Shown in pieces: positions 1-15,200 of a stretch of DNA of 64,000 bases. A program made the translations under genes and the position numbers. Position 1 is the stretch's first letter; each line of letters starts with the position of its first letter. The stretch lies in the NCBI RefSeq assembly GCF_040954645.1, contig NC_092803.1:121043961-121107960 (forward strand). Reading direction: 5' to 3'. The notes below the pieces were generated by a model that was given only the letters and a program-made list of their open reading frames with translations, searched no databases and was not told where the DNA came from. The stretch comes from Diabrotica undecimpunctata. Its lineage: Eukaryota > Arthropoda > Insecta > Coleoptera > Chrysomelidae.

Positions 1-2318
1 TAGCTATGATAAATTGAGTATAGGTACTTAAACAAAAGAAAACGTGATCAAACCTGATGTATAACTATTGATGGAGACCACCGTAGAGATCTAAAATCCG
101 ATTCCCTTTCAGTTATCGTGATTCCAGGGGATTATACCATGCAATTACGGAAAACTATTTGGAAGATTATGACTACCAAACATCCTTTACAATAGGATAC
201 ATACATACAAAAATAGACAGAATGAGACATAATATATAGGTAAAGAGATATCGAAGTAGTTTTTTCATGGAAAGATAATTTTGTAAATTGGAAAAGAGGA
301 ATTAATATTTACAATAAAAATATACAAAGAAGAAAATGCATTTTTGATACACTGATTAAAATACATTGGCTTACAACAGTTTGAATAGATAAAAGTTTTT
401 AAAAGGTCTTAAAAACAATGAAACAATTGAAACATCTTAAACAATGAGATTGTTGATCAATTATTTATAAGACTCTAGTAAATCATTATGAATATTACTG
501 TTTTGACATAAGTTGAGAAAATGGGTGCATATAATTTTTTGGCTTAATAGATATCCCTTCGATAGACAGTAGTTTCCAGCTTGAAAAGAGACAGGCATTT
601 TTGTTTTTCTATTTACGTTATTACGATTGAAAAATAGGAGGTCATGTGATACTGTTTTCAAAATTTTAAAAATAAAATGTCCTAGATAACGAGTGTATAA
701 GAACAATATCATATATCACATTGAAGTATTGCTCTTTTATTGAATACCTTGTTTTGAAAATTGAAAAATGTTTGAAGGTGTTTTGCTCTCCGCTTACCTA
801 AATGTTTGATAAGACTGTAAATTTTTGACAACAAAAGGTTAAACATGACCACTACTATGAATAATATGTAACTTTAAAATGTTATATAAAAATGGAGTAA
901 TATATTATTGCTATATTTCACTTCCTTTGCAAATGTGTATTTCAAGATTTGTCCGCTGCAATTTAAAAAGGAATTCTTGGTTAAAAACATGTACATACTA
1001 TACTTATGTTAATCAGTACGGCATAAACTCTGTCAGTTTGTACGAGATCAAGTCATTAAGAATATACCTTCCGGTAAGTTATCGAGAAATTGACCGAGAC
1101 ATGCCATATAGAAAAACTTTTTAGTACAGTATACAGATATAAGATATAAAATGCGCCTCTAAATGCAACAAAGTCTAACGTGAAAACAAATATCGATATT
1201 GAATACTCCTTTGACTGAGTTAGTATCATATTAGAATCAACCAAATTAGCAAAGTTGTACATTTTGAAATTGATCAAACAGCTTGCATTCTATTATAATT
1301 TTGAAATTTACTTATGGTAGTGTATATCCGTTCTTAATAATAATTTCTATTTACATTTTTATGCAAATATAATGTTCTCTGCCTTTAAGAAAAATATAAA
1401 ACGAGGATTATATTCTGTATTTAGAATACATAAGCATCTGTTCTTATGTGACCAAGAAAGTGAATTGAAGTAAAAAATTAAAAAGATGATTCCCATTTGA
1501 AGCAATATATGGCTCCGTATAATAAAAATTTATTAATAAAAAAGGTACAGGAACATTTAAAAAAAGCATATCGAAAATTTAGTAGATTTTGAAATTTAAA
1601 AATATACAACTTTATATTATCTACTTAATTTTTATTTGTAGTGGTTACTCATCTGGGTGATTCAAGCAAAGGTAATGTTAAATATCGTTTGATAAGCTCA
1701 GTTGCATTGACCACAGCACACTTGTATTAAGTTATGTCAATCTGGGGATGATAATAGTGGAGAGTCAATAAAGGCATACTACCACCCTACGAAAGGATAA
1801 CAAATCGATCGATAACAAAAATAATGGCATTGGACATTTTCAATGCCAAGAATACCACTGTTAAAACTTACAAGATCTTAGGGCCCAGTAATTGGCGACG
1901 ACCAAAGAACTCTTTACCTCTAAAACAATATTACTATAAACAATAAAAATTATTTAAATATAAAATACATATGTATAAATTAAAGCAGGAAGTGAAAAGT
2001 AGTACAAAGAAACTTCAGATGGAAACTGTCGACCTTTTTAAAAACCGAGATAAAATAAAACTCAAAGAAATCAATTATTATCAACACGTCATATACTAGA
2101 GTACTACTTAAAAATGTTTACATTTCAAATAGAACTCTATAGATATAAATGCAAAACTCGTACACATAAAAATGATCAAACAAAGTAAAATTATGCCTCT
2201 GTCATACCTCTAACATTGATGGTCATGTCAACTTTTTTGTAGTATTTTATGCCATCATTATGTTATACAATAGGTATTAGTTATATGCCCCAAGTTTTAT
2301 TGTATACTTATACTCTTA
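1..2318. other. AT-rich flank with no gene recognised
   Basis: Short open frames only, none resembling a known protein on either strand. No tRNA or transposon terminus recognised. Confidence 0.5.
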
Positions 2319-2419
2319 CAGTATGTGCCAAAAAGGATCATTCGTTTCGATTCTGATAATATATAAAGTATTAAAAGTTTGGAAGTAATCAACTATAAAA
2401 AGCTTTTTGGCACATCTTG
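2319..2419. mobile_element. 101-bp MITE with mariner-like ends
   Basis: Ends CAGTATGTGCCAAAAAG on the left and the complement of CAAGATGTGCCAAAAAG on the right form inverted repeats with two mismatches. TA dinucleotides (2317-2318 and 2420-2421) sit directly outside, the target duplication used by Tc1/mariner elements. No coding capacity. Confidence 0.7.
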
Positions 2420-3167
2420 TATATAGAGAAGTGCCGTTAGAACGCAAAAAAATCTTAACATAATTAAACTGTCACCAAATCACAAACTATTGTTTTAGAT
2501 ACCTGCATAGCTGTTGGCTATTAAAACATCAAAAAACAATACTCTACCAGCGAGAATGAACATTTTTGATTTGACGCAGTTGTTGCTTTCAGACAAATTT
2601 ACGCGTCAACGGACACTTTCACAATATATATTTTAACATAAGTTACAATAAAGTATACATAATGTTCGCTTTGATACAATCCGCAAGCATCGGGAGGGGT
2701 ATTTTGAAGTAGACCAGCGCAATCGACAGTTCCAACAAATTCGAAACATCCTGTAAAATAAAAATAGAAGCCGCACTACACTGAGCCCAATTTCAACTAC
2801 ACTGACATTTCTCGTTTCCTCTTGAAAATATCTGATGAGCGTTCACAGAGTCTGTACTTAAATTTAAAAATTTTTTTTGTCTTTTTCGCATTGTATATTC
2901 TATTTTTATTTTCAGAGGGCACTTGATATTCTCTTTTTCCCGCACTCACGTAGAATTCCACAACAGTTTTCATATATAGTATATAATTAAATATGTATAA
3001 TATATATATAATATAAACAATTGTATAAATTTTAACTAAGAGTTTATGTTTGCCGATAAGTCAATCTCATCACTCGTTGAGTTGCTCTTAATTATATATT
3101 TATAATTTTTTAATTTAATGTAGTCCGTCTATATAGGCGCCAAAATCACCGGCACACTTATTAACCG

Positions 3168-3259
3168 CTAATCTGCTTCCAGATCCGATCCCGAATCGTC
3201 ATCATCATCATTTTCTTTCAATGAACAGAAGAATGACGTTAGCTGCTTCATAGCGACAC
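3168..3259 (-). CDS. eIF4G: eIF4G exon 18, last exon with stop
   Basis: Residues 1152-1181 then TAG at 3168-3170. [16 protein letters not shown] followed by five Asp and SGSDLEAD. The VAxKxxTxFF core matches the end of human eIF4G and the tail is strongly acidic. Acceptor ttcag. A possible AATAAA on the minus strand lies at 2905-2910, giving a 3' UTR of about 260 nt or more; that site is only a candidate. Confidence 0.96.
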
Positions 3260-6200
3260 CTGAAATGAAAAAAAAATGTCAGTACTATATAAACTGGTTT
3301 CCTAAATAAATTTCCTCATACCAACAACGGTCTGGTCTGTGTCATGTACAAGAAAAATCGTATATGTGTAGATTGCGAGTTGTTAAACTGACTGAAGTGC
3401 GAAAAAATGCAATGACCACAATGTATATATAGGGCGAAGAGCTGAACATATATGACATACACATTGGATTAAATATTACACTTTTAAAATGTTTGTTATC
3501 TTTTAATTTGGCAAACTCGCAAAACATAAATTATTAAAAATTGCAAAAACGAACAGAGAAGAGAATGTGTATAGAATTGATGAGCTACTAAGAGAAAACG
3601 GTCATGTCAAGTGTTGAGACTACCTCCTTAGCACTTTTAATTCAACGCTAATGAAATAATTTGGGCAAACTGCAAGTTATATTACAATAAGTATATTGGT
3701 AGAGATACTATACTCTTATAGTACTGTTATAAATATGTGGAAAGAGGCACTAAGACAGCAATTTGGAAAAAATGTGTGACATACTCATAAAATTATTAAA
3801 AAGTGGTATATCAGAGAAAACAATATGGTGACATTGGTAGAGTAGCTCAAAGTCTGATAGTGAAGAATTAATTTTATGATCGTAACGATGCTTTAATAAA
3901 TATTTAAATTAAATTGTGCTTTTCCCCAGCTCAGAAGTTTTTTATCTTTCAATTTATTTTATATTAGTTCTTTGTTTCAATTTTGTTGCGTTAATTTTTG
4001 TAGGTACATTTTTTTTTCAATTTAGTTTGATGAGTTTTTCAGTTTTAGTCATTTTGTATGAATAATACTCATTATGGCTCAAAACTCTCTGATCTTGGTG
4101 TTTCAACAAGCTATAGGTTTGCGAAAGTTGAAAAATCACGTTCATAAATGTATATTCAGTTTTCACAATTCAATATACAAAATAAAAAAGAATTATAATA
4201 TAAAAACGTTCATCGAAATATTAGCCATTTTTTAATTCTTATAACCGAAGTAAATTTGGCTCGAATTTTTTGGTAAATTGAATGACGACAACGTGAAAAA
4301 ATCCAGCTGATCGTATTGTAAAATGATATGTGATAATCTTTTTAGCCTTATATTTAAGTCATATTTTTTGGTAAGGTAATGTCTTTTTACCTGTCTGTTT
4401 TTGATAGATTAGTAACACCATAAAACTCTTCTGTTTTTTTTAATTAACACAATTAATTTAATTAACAATTATTTTGCCGTTTTGTTGGAAAATATGTAGG
4501 ATGAAGAAAGAAGAAAAGACTGAGAGCAGTCAGGGGCAGAACAGAGACAAATATGCTGTTTGGGAATAGGAAAATGTTGAACGGTGTAACAGTGTAATGA
4601 TCATAGCAGTAACAGTGTATTTTTTCTTGGGAACTATTGAAGTATTCAAAATTATATCGGTTACATTGTCATTTATGGTAATATTTCATCACCATAGCAA
4701 TCCTTGTGATAATGGTAAAATTTCAATTAATGAAAACAATATTTGAATTAAAAAAAATGTGCAATCAAATCAAGGGTTGATTTTCCATCAGTAACACTTT
4801 GATCAATTGATAATGGTTAATAAAAACTTTATGCCTGTGAATAATATACAGATATTTGAACTTACCTTTACCCTCTTGTTCTAATGGATCGTCGCTTTGT
4901 TCCCAAGCGACAAAACTCTCTTGAGAGCAACAACCTACTTCATAAATTCTATCACATATTTGTAGTAAGAGACCTAAAAACAAAGTTAGTAAACGTGAAA
5001 TCAATTAAAGAAAATATGAATATTTTGTAATTTATTATAAAAACTTTTGCTATAACGCGAAATTTTTATAACGTATATATGACTCGCTATATCAAGTTAT
5101 GAGTTATGACATTATATAATTTTCTATTCTGATTTTCTATGTGCATATACAATTTTCATTTTGATGTTTAGCAATGTTTAGTTTATACTTGAGCCAGTGT
5201 TTCCAAATAGAAAAACATAAGTCCTCTTAAGGTTTTCAAAAATTTATTTTGGATTTATTGTCATTTTCTCTTCATAGTTGCACACTGTGTATGCACACAG
5301 TTAAAAGTTGATTTATATTATTTTTATCTATGTATCCTTTATTTACTTTTTTGGTTAAGTAAAATTCTAATAGTAAAAGATATTTTATAAATAAAAAAAT
5401 ATTTAAAGCAGATATTACTAAAAATGAATGGTTTAAATGTTTCTCTATTACTTAAATAATGATCAACATAAGAGACAAAATTGTTAGAATTTTCAAAAAT
5501 ATAAGACAAATGCTTACCCCCAGGATATTCCATTTTATTGTTCAGAGCTTGAAGGGCATACAAGCATTCAAGTTCAAACCCAGGTTTATTGTCGACATAC
5601 TTGTGCAACAACGGAAAGTGTTGATCCAATCTGTCGATAATGGGTTTGTTGTTCTTGTTTATTGAGTCTTCAAAACAGGCCATCGCCAAAGCCCTAATAA
5701 ATTTATTTTCTTTAACACCCTTCTCCCCTACATTTGTCTAAAAGAAAAGAAATGGTTATGGTTAAATATTTAGTACACTTATAAAATTCTCAAAAAATGA
5801 AAAATATATATATATAGGTTTGCATCATTTAGCATAAGTTTAACAATGTTTGAAAAATTGTAAGCCAAATGTCTAGACGTTAATGTCTCATTAATGCCTA
5901 GACGTGCCTTTTTACTATTTGTAAACATCTTCTGTAGTATTTACTTCGCAGTTTACTTCTCATTCATTTAGTTTGTTTATGTCTTTTTATGTTAAAGGTC
6001 GTTTTTGCTGTTTATACATATCCGTGTTTTTAATTTCTTTTGTCTAAGCATTTACTAATGTATGAATTGGCTACTAAAAATTTCTTTTAAATACCTTAAG
6101 AATTATTTTACAGATATATACTAAATTCTCATATACGAATGTTTTTGATTTTTGATGTAATTTGATAAACAGTAATATGCTCAGGTGGTTGACCCGTTTT

Positions 6201-9200
6201 ACACCCCTACCTTTTCATCATTTATAGTTGAAAGAATAAAATAACATCAGTCACAAAACATTTTTTTTAATTATAAGACTTAATATATTAAGAATTTACA
6301 CTAAAAACATGTTCAGATTTTGTATAAAACAATATTATTAGATTATTCAAATTTAACTTACCATTACCCAATCGTGGATATCATCAATAGTTTTATCTGC
6401 CCTAAGGAAATTCAGCAACTTTTCCTGAATATCATCGTAGGATAATCGACTCTGATCTACTGCTGGTGCCGCTCCTCCCAACAAGAATTCAAATTGCTAA
6501 AATATAAAAAAAATTGATATGGTTTTCCGAAAGTAAATATGTAAATTAAAGCTAAAATTAAGTGTTTAATCGCCACTTAAATTCATATAACAAAAAATTT
6601 TAATTCTTAAAAAATATTGAAAGATGCAAAGTAGTAAATGCATTTATGTAATATTTCGATAATGAAAAAACAAGTGCACACAGGGTGTTAAAAATTTATA
6701 CTTTTATACAGAGAAAATAATTGAATAAAAAGGTTTTATTTTTCATGCACTAAGAAATTTAACAGATCTTATAATCGAGAATCAAAATTTTAGGCAGTAA
6801 ATTCTTAAAGTGACATGAAGTTTCAGCGCTATTGTCGGTCTTCCAATGGCGTACGAAACATTTCATAGGAATTTAAGGACAAAGCTGCTTGTACTGAAGA
6901 AATACCTGTTTATAATATTTATCACGTTAATGTAGGAATATGATTATTATTGACATTTAGGTTGTTTACAATAAATAATTTTATGTTAGTAGGTACTAGT
7001 AAAACCTCCCTAACACCGCGATTATCGATGAAAGCCGGCAACTCAGGGATTAAGTTGTTTTGCTATCGAAGTAAACAGGACAAGACTCACATAAGCCCCA
7101 GATAAGCCCATTGTAAATATTTTACATTTTTTGCACAGTAGTCTTTCGGCCACTATACTACTCGCGAAGTTGATCGAAGTGCAGTGAGTACGAGAGTGTA
7201 GACAGGTACTTCATGCGACTTCGCTTCGTTCAACTTCCGTTCTATGTCGGTTTTTCACGTCGACGTCAAAGGCCCGAAGTTCGAATACGAAGTGTCACAC
7301 TACATTACTCTACTTCACGAGTATGTAGAGAGTCACCTCGCCTCGATTAACTTCACTTCGACACTTCGTCCGAAGAACTTCGATCGAGAGTGTAGACGGC
7401 TTTTTGTCTTCACGACAGTAAAGACAGGAAGTCGTAAAATTTTATCTTTCAGTGTGAGATAATATTCCAAAATCGGTCTAATTATTTCATTAGATTGTCG
7501 AAACAGTGAACACGTATTTTAGTGTTGTGAGCAATATGAAAGGCAAAATAAACGAATTCTAAAATTCTAAAACTTTTTGATGAGAGAAAAACTATTATAC
7601 ACAACGTGTATTGTGGACTCCGTGAAAGGAATAAAAGTAAGTTACTCTGCTTAATGATTTGACTTAAGTGTCGATCAGAACTGTATACGGAATTCAAAAA
7701 CATTTAAACCAAGTAAAGGCAAATCGGATAATGTATCTCTTGGAAATATTGAAACCAGAGGTAGAAAACGCACCCAGCTTAAAGATGACACCAAATATGC
7801 TATTCAGAGGAAATTCCAGGGTTTCTTTTTTCGGAAGGAAATCCCAACCTTAAAGAAAGTCCTACAAATTCTGATGATTCAATACTCAAAATATCACGTG
7901 TTTTATTGCGAACATTAGGGCAAATCAGTGTATCGTGGTGAAGGGGGGAGAGTGTACTATTTAGATAAAATTAACTGAATCAAGGTTATACTGTCTCAAA
8001 GGTATGGCAAGATTGTGAAATTAAAAGTCGTCGTCAAGCCTTCAATAAAGGGTTTTCAACAGGTTTAAAAAAACACCAGTGGGTAAAAGACAGGCTCATA
8101 ATAACATATATGCAGCGATTCGGGTTATTTGGACAACTACTTGTTACTATTCAAATCCACGAAAACCAATGATTACCATTGGGAAATGGACACTCAAAGA
8201 TTCGAAGGTTGGTTTTCAAAGATTCTAATAAACCTTGAAGCAAATTATGTCGTTGTTATGGACAATGCGTCATACCATAGTCGACGGTTGGAGCCAACAC
8301 CAACAACTGTCTGGCGAAAAGGTGACATTATCAACTGGCTCTCTCAAAAAAATATACCATTCGATGACATGTTGAAAGTACAACTAATAAATCTCGCGAG
8401 GATACACATACCTGAATTCAAGAAATATGCTATCTACGAAATAGCTTGTGAAAACAACATAATTGTACATCGCCTCTCTCCTTATCACTGCGAGCTGAAC
8501 CCTGTCTAGCTTATATTATCTTTTTTTTTTAATTTTTCTTTATATAAATATTGTATATAAATAAATATAATATATATAAATATCGATGTTATTAAATACA
8601 TTCTATTAGATATCTTAACGAACACAAAACAATCATTAATCTATGATAATTTTGCTGCATGTGAATGATTAAAATATAATTTGCTCGAATATCTATCACC
8701 ACAAACTGCCTACAAATTTGATCCTCAACTAAAGAAAAGCTGGAAGCCACCTTTTAAATAAACAATAAAGTTATAAAATAAGAGTATAAATAATAAGATA
8801 CTTACATTGTCGTTAATGAATGATTCTATCTGTGCAGTATCCATAAAATCGACTAATTGCAAACCTGACAACTGCCACTGACTATGTAGGAAATGCGATC
8901 CCTTATTACTAATAATTAGTTTAAATAGTGGAGCCAGCAACTTATCAGCTTGATTCAGCTCAATGAGTATACTGAACGATTTGTGCAGCCTTTTAAGGGG
9001 GACTACTTGTTCGGTAATTAAATCAACTGAAACAAAATAAAATTGTAGTTACCTTTTTCTGGGGACGCTCAGTGGTACATATATATACCAACATAAAACT
9101 AAAAAGAACTAGTATCAAAATAATGCTGTAATTATTATTTTTTTCTTTTTTGTTAAATTATATCCCACAAAAGTCACTTATTACTAAAAAAATACAAAAT

Positions 9201-12200
9201 TAAAAGTCCCTGCTATTTTGCCTGTTAAAGGGATAAAATTGTAATTCTAAAATCCTTTGTATCTTGAGATACTTGTGAAATTGAAAAATCCAATGTTTTA
9301 CAGATTCTTTGAAAATTAGTCATCGAAGTTCTACTTCGCAGTAGTCTGAATGCCTGGCCATATTGGTATTGAAGGGAATGAAAAAGAGGACTACCTTCCA
9401 GGGGAAGGGCAAAAGAAACATTCATAGGCTAAGAACCTGTCGTTGGCATAGCAAGAAGCACAGCCAAAAAAACATTATCAGACTGGGTGGAATAGATGAA
9501 ACCTAACCACTGCTACAAACAAGTGGGTCTTAAACACTCGAAGGCTTTTATACATGAACCTTTGAAAAAGAGATAATGACGGACAGAGAAGTAGATCTCC
9601 TAACAGGACACTGTCGCCTCAAGGGGCACATGAACAAAATCAGACTAACAGAAAGTGTGAATTGCAGATTCTGTCAGGCTGATGACGAGATGGCGGAACA
9701 CATTCTGTGCAACTGACTAGGACTTTGTGTAGAAGTGTCAACCTATGGTCATAATAGACTTTGTTAAATAGGCCAGGCTGAAAGTACAGCTTTAACCTAG
9801 GGATGAGCCACAATAACCCTCTTAGGTCGAGTGAAAGGGTTGTAATGTGCCCACTTATATTGAACCTAACCTAACCTCTACTCCCAGGGAAAAGGATTTG
9901 ATAATTTTGAGAAAACTTTAAGTTAAGACTTTGTAAATTTTTAGTTTCAATCTTAATATAACATGATATTGTAACATGGTATAATTATGATAAAACACAA
10001 TATATTAAGTAATATCATAACTATTAATATTTATTAATCCACTAAAATAAAAACTTACCTAAAATTTCTGCTAAATAGTCCCAAAGTTTTGGAATATCAA
10101 TTCTCAGATCGTCAGCTTGTGATAGCAATTCCTCCAATCCTTGACAATAATCTTCTACTGATATTTTACCCATTCCCACTAACTTGGCAAATAATGCGCC
10201 CGTTTTTAATCTCACTTGTTGAGATTTTTCTAATACATGTAAATATGTGTCATTAATCATACTAGGGATGTATGATAAGGGTACACATGAACTAATATCA
10301 GCGAAATATTCGTCGACATTGCTATTTCCGCTAACGTATTCGTCCGCACAATTGAGTATTCGCCTATACCGTTGGTCTTCGCTGAGTTGTACTTCTGGAA
10401 CCGCTGCAACAGCCGAAACGGACGGCGCTGGAGCAACTGACGATTGAGGTGGTAACATAGTGGGTGCAGCTGCTGGTATGTTACGTTGCGACGACGACGA
10501 ATTTCTTCCTTCGTCCTTCGATCGGTGTTGCGAGCCAGACCGAGATCCACTTCTACTATCATATTTATAACTACCTCTTTCCATACTCGCGCCTTTCGAA
10601 TGATAAGAGTCTTTTTGACTATAGCGAGTATCTGAAAATAAAAAGAAAAATTAATGCTTCATATTTGAATTGTTTCTCATCCTTTTTTTTAGTTAATTTC
10701 CCAGATTTCTTCCACATGTTCCCTTCATAAAATTATGTCTGTTCTCCGTCCATATGTACCCATACCATCATATATGGTGGTATCATATATGGTTTTGTGG
10801 TTCTATCCATGTTCTCATTTTTTGTCGCATTTTTATATTACATACTTCATATTCAGTCTTGCCATCTTTGTTGTATAATCAAATTGTTTAAAAGTTATAA
10901 CATCCACATATTTTGTTTTTCCTCTGTGGATTTCAGTTCTCTATTCTTATATGTCTAGGTACCATGCTTTAAAAAGCCTCTATATATGTCATCTCATTCT
11001 GTTGTATTTTTTGTTCCTCATATTCCTTTTCTCATTCTGTGTGCCATGTTTTATATCCTAATTTTATATCAATTTCTTGTTACTGTTCTTAGAACCTCTC
11101 CCATTGTTATGATTTGATAGTTGCATAAATACCTAGTATTGTTTAGGTGATAGAATGATGGCTTTCCATTTCCTATTTTCAAGTCATTCATCCCTTTTTT
11201 TTTCTTGTTAGTATTGGAACTAAATACATCCAATAAAAATATTTGAAAATTAACTTGGATTAAAGAAATACAATTCTTAAGCCGGCTTAAAATTTAAATC
11301 AAAATGACAATAATTCAAAATCAAACATTTTTTTATCGAAAACACAATTATAGTGGATATACTAGTATATACTATACAACTATACTTACTTATGGTATTA
11401 CGTTTTTCGGATTCCAAATTTTCTAAAGTACTATAAATATTGGCAGTGGTAGGAACTTGTGGTATTGGCTTTATGTTAGAACCAGCGCCCGTGTTCCACT
11501 GTTTGAACATATTTGGAGCACCAAGAGATGGCTCAAGAGGCTAAAAACAAAAGTATATATTAAGTATTACGGAAATTACGAAATTTTCCTGACATTTAAC
11601 TGTATAAATATGAATGTTGTATCCTCGGTGTTTCATTTAGAAGTGACCAATGAATTTTCAACCACTTCTGTTGCATCACAGAAATTTATATACTTCCTTA
11701 ACACACCAACAATAATATTAAAAGTGTTATTGAGGTACTTGGCGGAAGATTAAATTCAATTGTTATGTTGGACATTTTACCATAATTTAATAAAATAATA
11801 CAAGATATAATGGGCCTTCTATTTTGTTTCTGTTGGATCTGTCTTACTGCAGACAGATACTTGCAATTGGCAATATTCGTTCAGTAAATCTCAGTTAATC
11901 TACACTTTTAATGGACTTGTTTTTTTGGCTGTCCATATTTCAACTGTTATATTTATATAATGAATTGGTTGCACATATGAGTCCATTTCAAACAGGTTTG
12001 TAGAAATAAATAATAGACTTACAATATATTTTATTAACTTACTACCGGTTTTGACCACTACAGTTTACTGGTTATCTTCAGGTCTAGGGGACAAGTATAA
12101 TTAAAATGATACTGGTACAAGGCTTGTTAAAAAGGCGTGTATAAATGAGCGTTTTGTACACGCCCGTTTAGGCAAATCTGCCTGACGCACAATTAACATC

Positions 12201-15200
12201 CATTTAATTTAAAAGAAAGTCTTAAGGAATCCCCTCCATCACCAGTTCAGCATAGCGGGGTACGCCTTTGTTGTCATCCGACAGCCGGTGCCTCAACGTA
12301 GTGTCCGCTCATGCGCGACGACTTATTGCGAATAGTAAATAATATAAACATTATATTATTTTTTAAGTTAGCGACTCAAGTATAATTTTGGACTCAGATA
12401 AATACAATTTGAGGAAACATCCCTTGCAAATCTTTACTGAGATAATAGAGATATTTAACATAATTTTATAGAATTTGTTATTTTCTCTCTAAAACTGCTT
12501 TATTTGGTTGAGACACATGTATACAATATACATATATTAAAACAAATATAAACTATGACATACTCTGACTTTTTGGATTTATTTCATATTTCAATCAGTC
12601 ACCTTATACAGCAGAATTAAAAAGGTATTATAATAAGTGGAATTTAATTTGTCCATAAATATTATCGATACCTAAACTCAAAAACCTCTCAACTGAAAAC
12701 CTGGGTTTCTGAATGTAAGTTTAAAAACTCTCAATTACCTTAAATAATTTTTGTGAAATAAAATTCAGTAATTTTTAACTCAAATTGCATGGAAAAGTTG
12801 TGCCTTAATAAAACAAAAAAATTAATATTCTTCGTCAATTTACAAACAGTTTTTTGTCCATACTGTAAAATTTGAAGATTTTCTGTTAAGAGTTTTTGGA
12901 GTTTGATGTAGGTATCGACATGCTGATCATAAGTGAGAGTAAATAATATTAATACATTGGGAGAGGAGTATGCTCTCAATATTAACATCACAAAAATAAA
13001 ATTAATGATAATCAGCAGACAAGCTAAATAACTTGTTGACAAATTTAAATATGTTGGAGCTACCTTAAACAGTAAGATGAAGACTGATGAGACTGCGATG
13101 AAGAAGAAAGAGACAAGTAGTAATAGCTAGAAATACTTTTATTGGATTCAATAACTAGTTTTGTCAGTGCAACACTCCTTGGGGTCTGTGTATTCGCATC
13201 CTAAAATGCTACATATGACCAATACTAATGGACGGTAGCGAGACCTGGTTACTAAAAGTAAGATCGCTAAAATGTATTGAAGCATCCAAAATGTAGTGTC
13301 TCAGAAGGTTGCTTAAAATTCCATTGCTCGACCATATTACAAATGAAGGTCTTAAGATACCCAAAGGAGCTTCTAAATATCGTTAAACACTGAAATGTCT
13401 CATATTTGGGCCTTATGACCCTGTTCTAGAGTCGAAATATAATCTTAAAAAAAACATTTTAATGGCAAAAATTGGAGTGACACTCATGGTTCAGATACAT
13501 AAGAAACTGGTGTGAGATATCTGATAATCAGTACCATAATAAAAAAAAACAGAAGGATTCGTACAAATATTCCAACCAAATGAACGCTACACGCTGATCA
13601 GCTTATGGCACTAGATGATTTCATATTTTCATTCCAATGTTCCTATGTCATCAGATATTATGTCACTAGGTAATTTGTTTTAAAAATATATATTTTCAAT
13701 TTGTAGAAACAAATAACTTTACAAATAAAAAAATAGAAAATTTGCCAGTTAGAATAAATGATACCCGAATTCCTTATGCAACATCAGCAAAATACTTGGG
13801 CATCACCCTAGACGCGAAGCTGCGCTGGAAAGTCCATGTCAAAAAGAAAAGAGGGGAGCTTGATATTAGATATAAGAAATTGTATTGGCTGATTGGAAAA
13901 AATTCAACATTATCAATTCATAATAAATTATCCATCTACAAGCAAGTACTGAGGCCAGTATAGGTATATGGGTGCCAACTCTGGGGCTGTACCAAAGCTA
14001 GTAATATACATATTATCCAGAGATTTCAAAACAAAGTACTGAGAAACATTGTTGATGCTCCTTGGTATATCCGTAACAGCAACCTCCACCAGGACCTGGG
14101 TATGGAAACTGTGATCGAAATAATCAAGAGAACAGCAGCAAGTCACAAGCAGAGGCTGCATAGTCATGTGAATGTCGAGGCAATCCAGCTTCTTGACAAC
14201 ACTGAACTAAAGAGAAGACTCATAAGGACAAAACCATTTGAGCTAGTGTAAATGTGTAACAGTTTAGTGTAAAAAGCAGAGTATAGTGCTGTGAAATTAT
14301 TGCATGTTAGTTGTAGTGCATTAGTTAATAGATAAAATAAGAGTAAGCCATAGGGTAAGCCTTAGATTTAATCATTTGCTGTTATTATGTTAGGTCAGAA
14401 AATAACTGATAATTGGTCATTTGTGACCAGATAGCAGTATACGAACACCGCACAGGTGTTAATAAAAAAAAAAAAAAATTTGTAGAATGTCGTTTGGGCT
14501 ATTATAAATAATAAAAACAAAGAAAATGTATAAATCCAAAAACTTCTATACACATATCTGAAATGAAGGAAAAGAAACTTACCGCCCTTGCACCTTTTAA
14601 TTTATCACTCTGTACCATGAACGAAGCCTTGCTCCTGTTATTGCTCGTATTCGTCGTCCATCCATCATCGGTAACATTTCTCGATCTTCCCCCCTTTCTA
14701 TCACTCATCGACCCTCCTCCAGGTCCACCAGAACCACTACCTCTATCGTCTTTACGTGGTGTAATTGGACCAGAGTTCATCATTTGTATGTTAAGCTGTT
14801 CTTGTTCAGCTTCCTTTTGGATTTGATCAATCATTTTTGGATTGACGTCTTGCCTTCTAGGTACCCATTTTGCTGAACGCAGATCTATCACATCCTGAAA
14901 ATAATTCATCATAAAGGTTTATTATTATTAGATTATTTTTTTAACTGAAAAAATTTATAATTCAACTGAGATCAGTGTTTAAAGGTGTCCTCAAAAATAT
15001 TCAGTCCACTACTTTCATAAGACATCATGTTTAAAAAATTAACTGAAATGATACACAAAACTGAGCTGTTTATTGCACAAATGATCAATGAGACAACATA
15101 CTTACACAGCCGAATATAGGAAAAAGTTTTGGCCAATTTAATACATGAAGAATATGAAATGAATAAATTCTGTAAATCCAATCATTAATATAAAAATATT

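Larger units (their letters stand above)
3260..6361. other. eIF4G introns 15-17, little content
   Basis: Introns at 3260-4865, 4974-5517 and 5738-6361. AT-rich, no transposase or RNA gene seen. A short imperfect inverted repeat around the pair GTCTAGAC / GCCTAGACGT lies near 5874-5911. Confidence 0.5.

Noticed and set aside
461..712. 83-codon minus-strand frame
   Set aside because: AT-rich random frame; no homology recognised.
9866..9880. CCTAA repeats that look like insect telomere (TTAGG) sequence
   Set aside because: Only about two and a half units at the 3' end of a retrotransposon fragment; not a telomeric array.
14563..14826. 87-codon plus-strand frame opposite exon 11
   Set aside because: Antisense shadow of the Gly/Ser-rich eIF4G linker.
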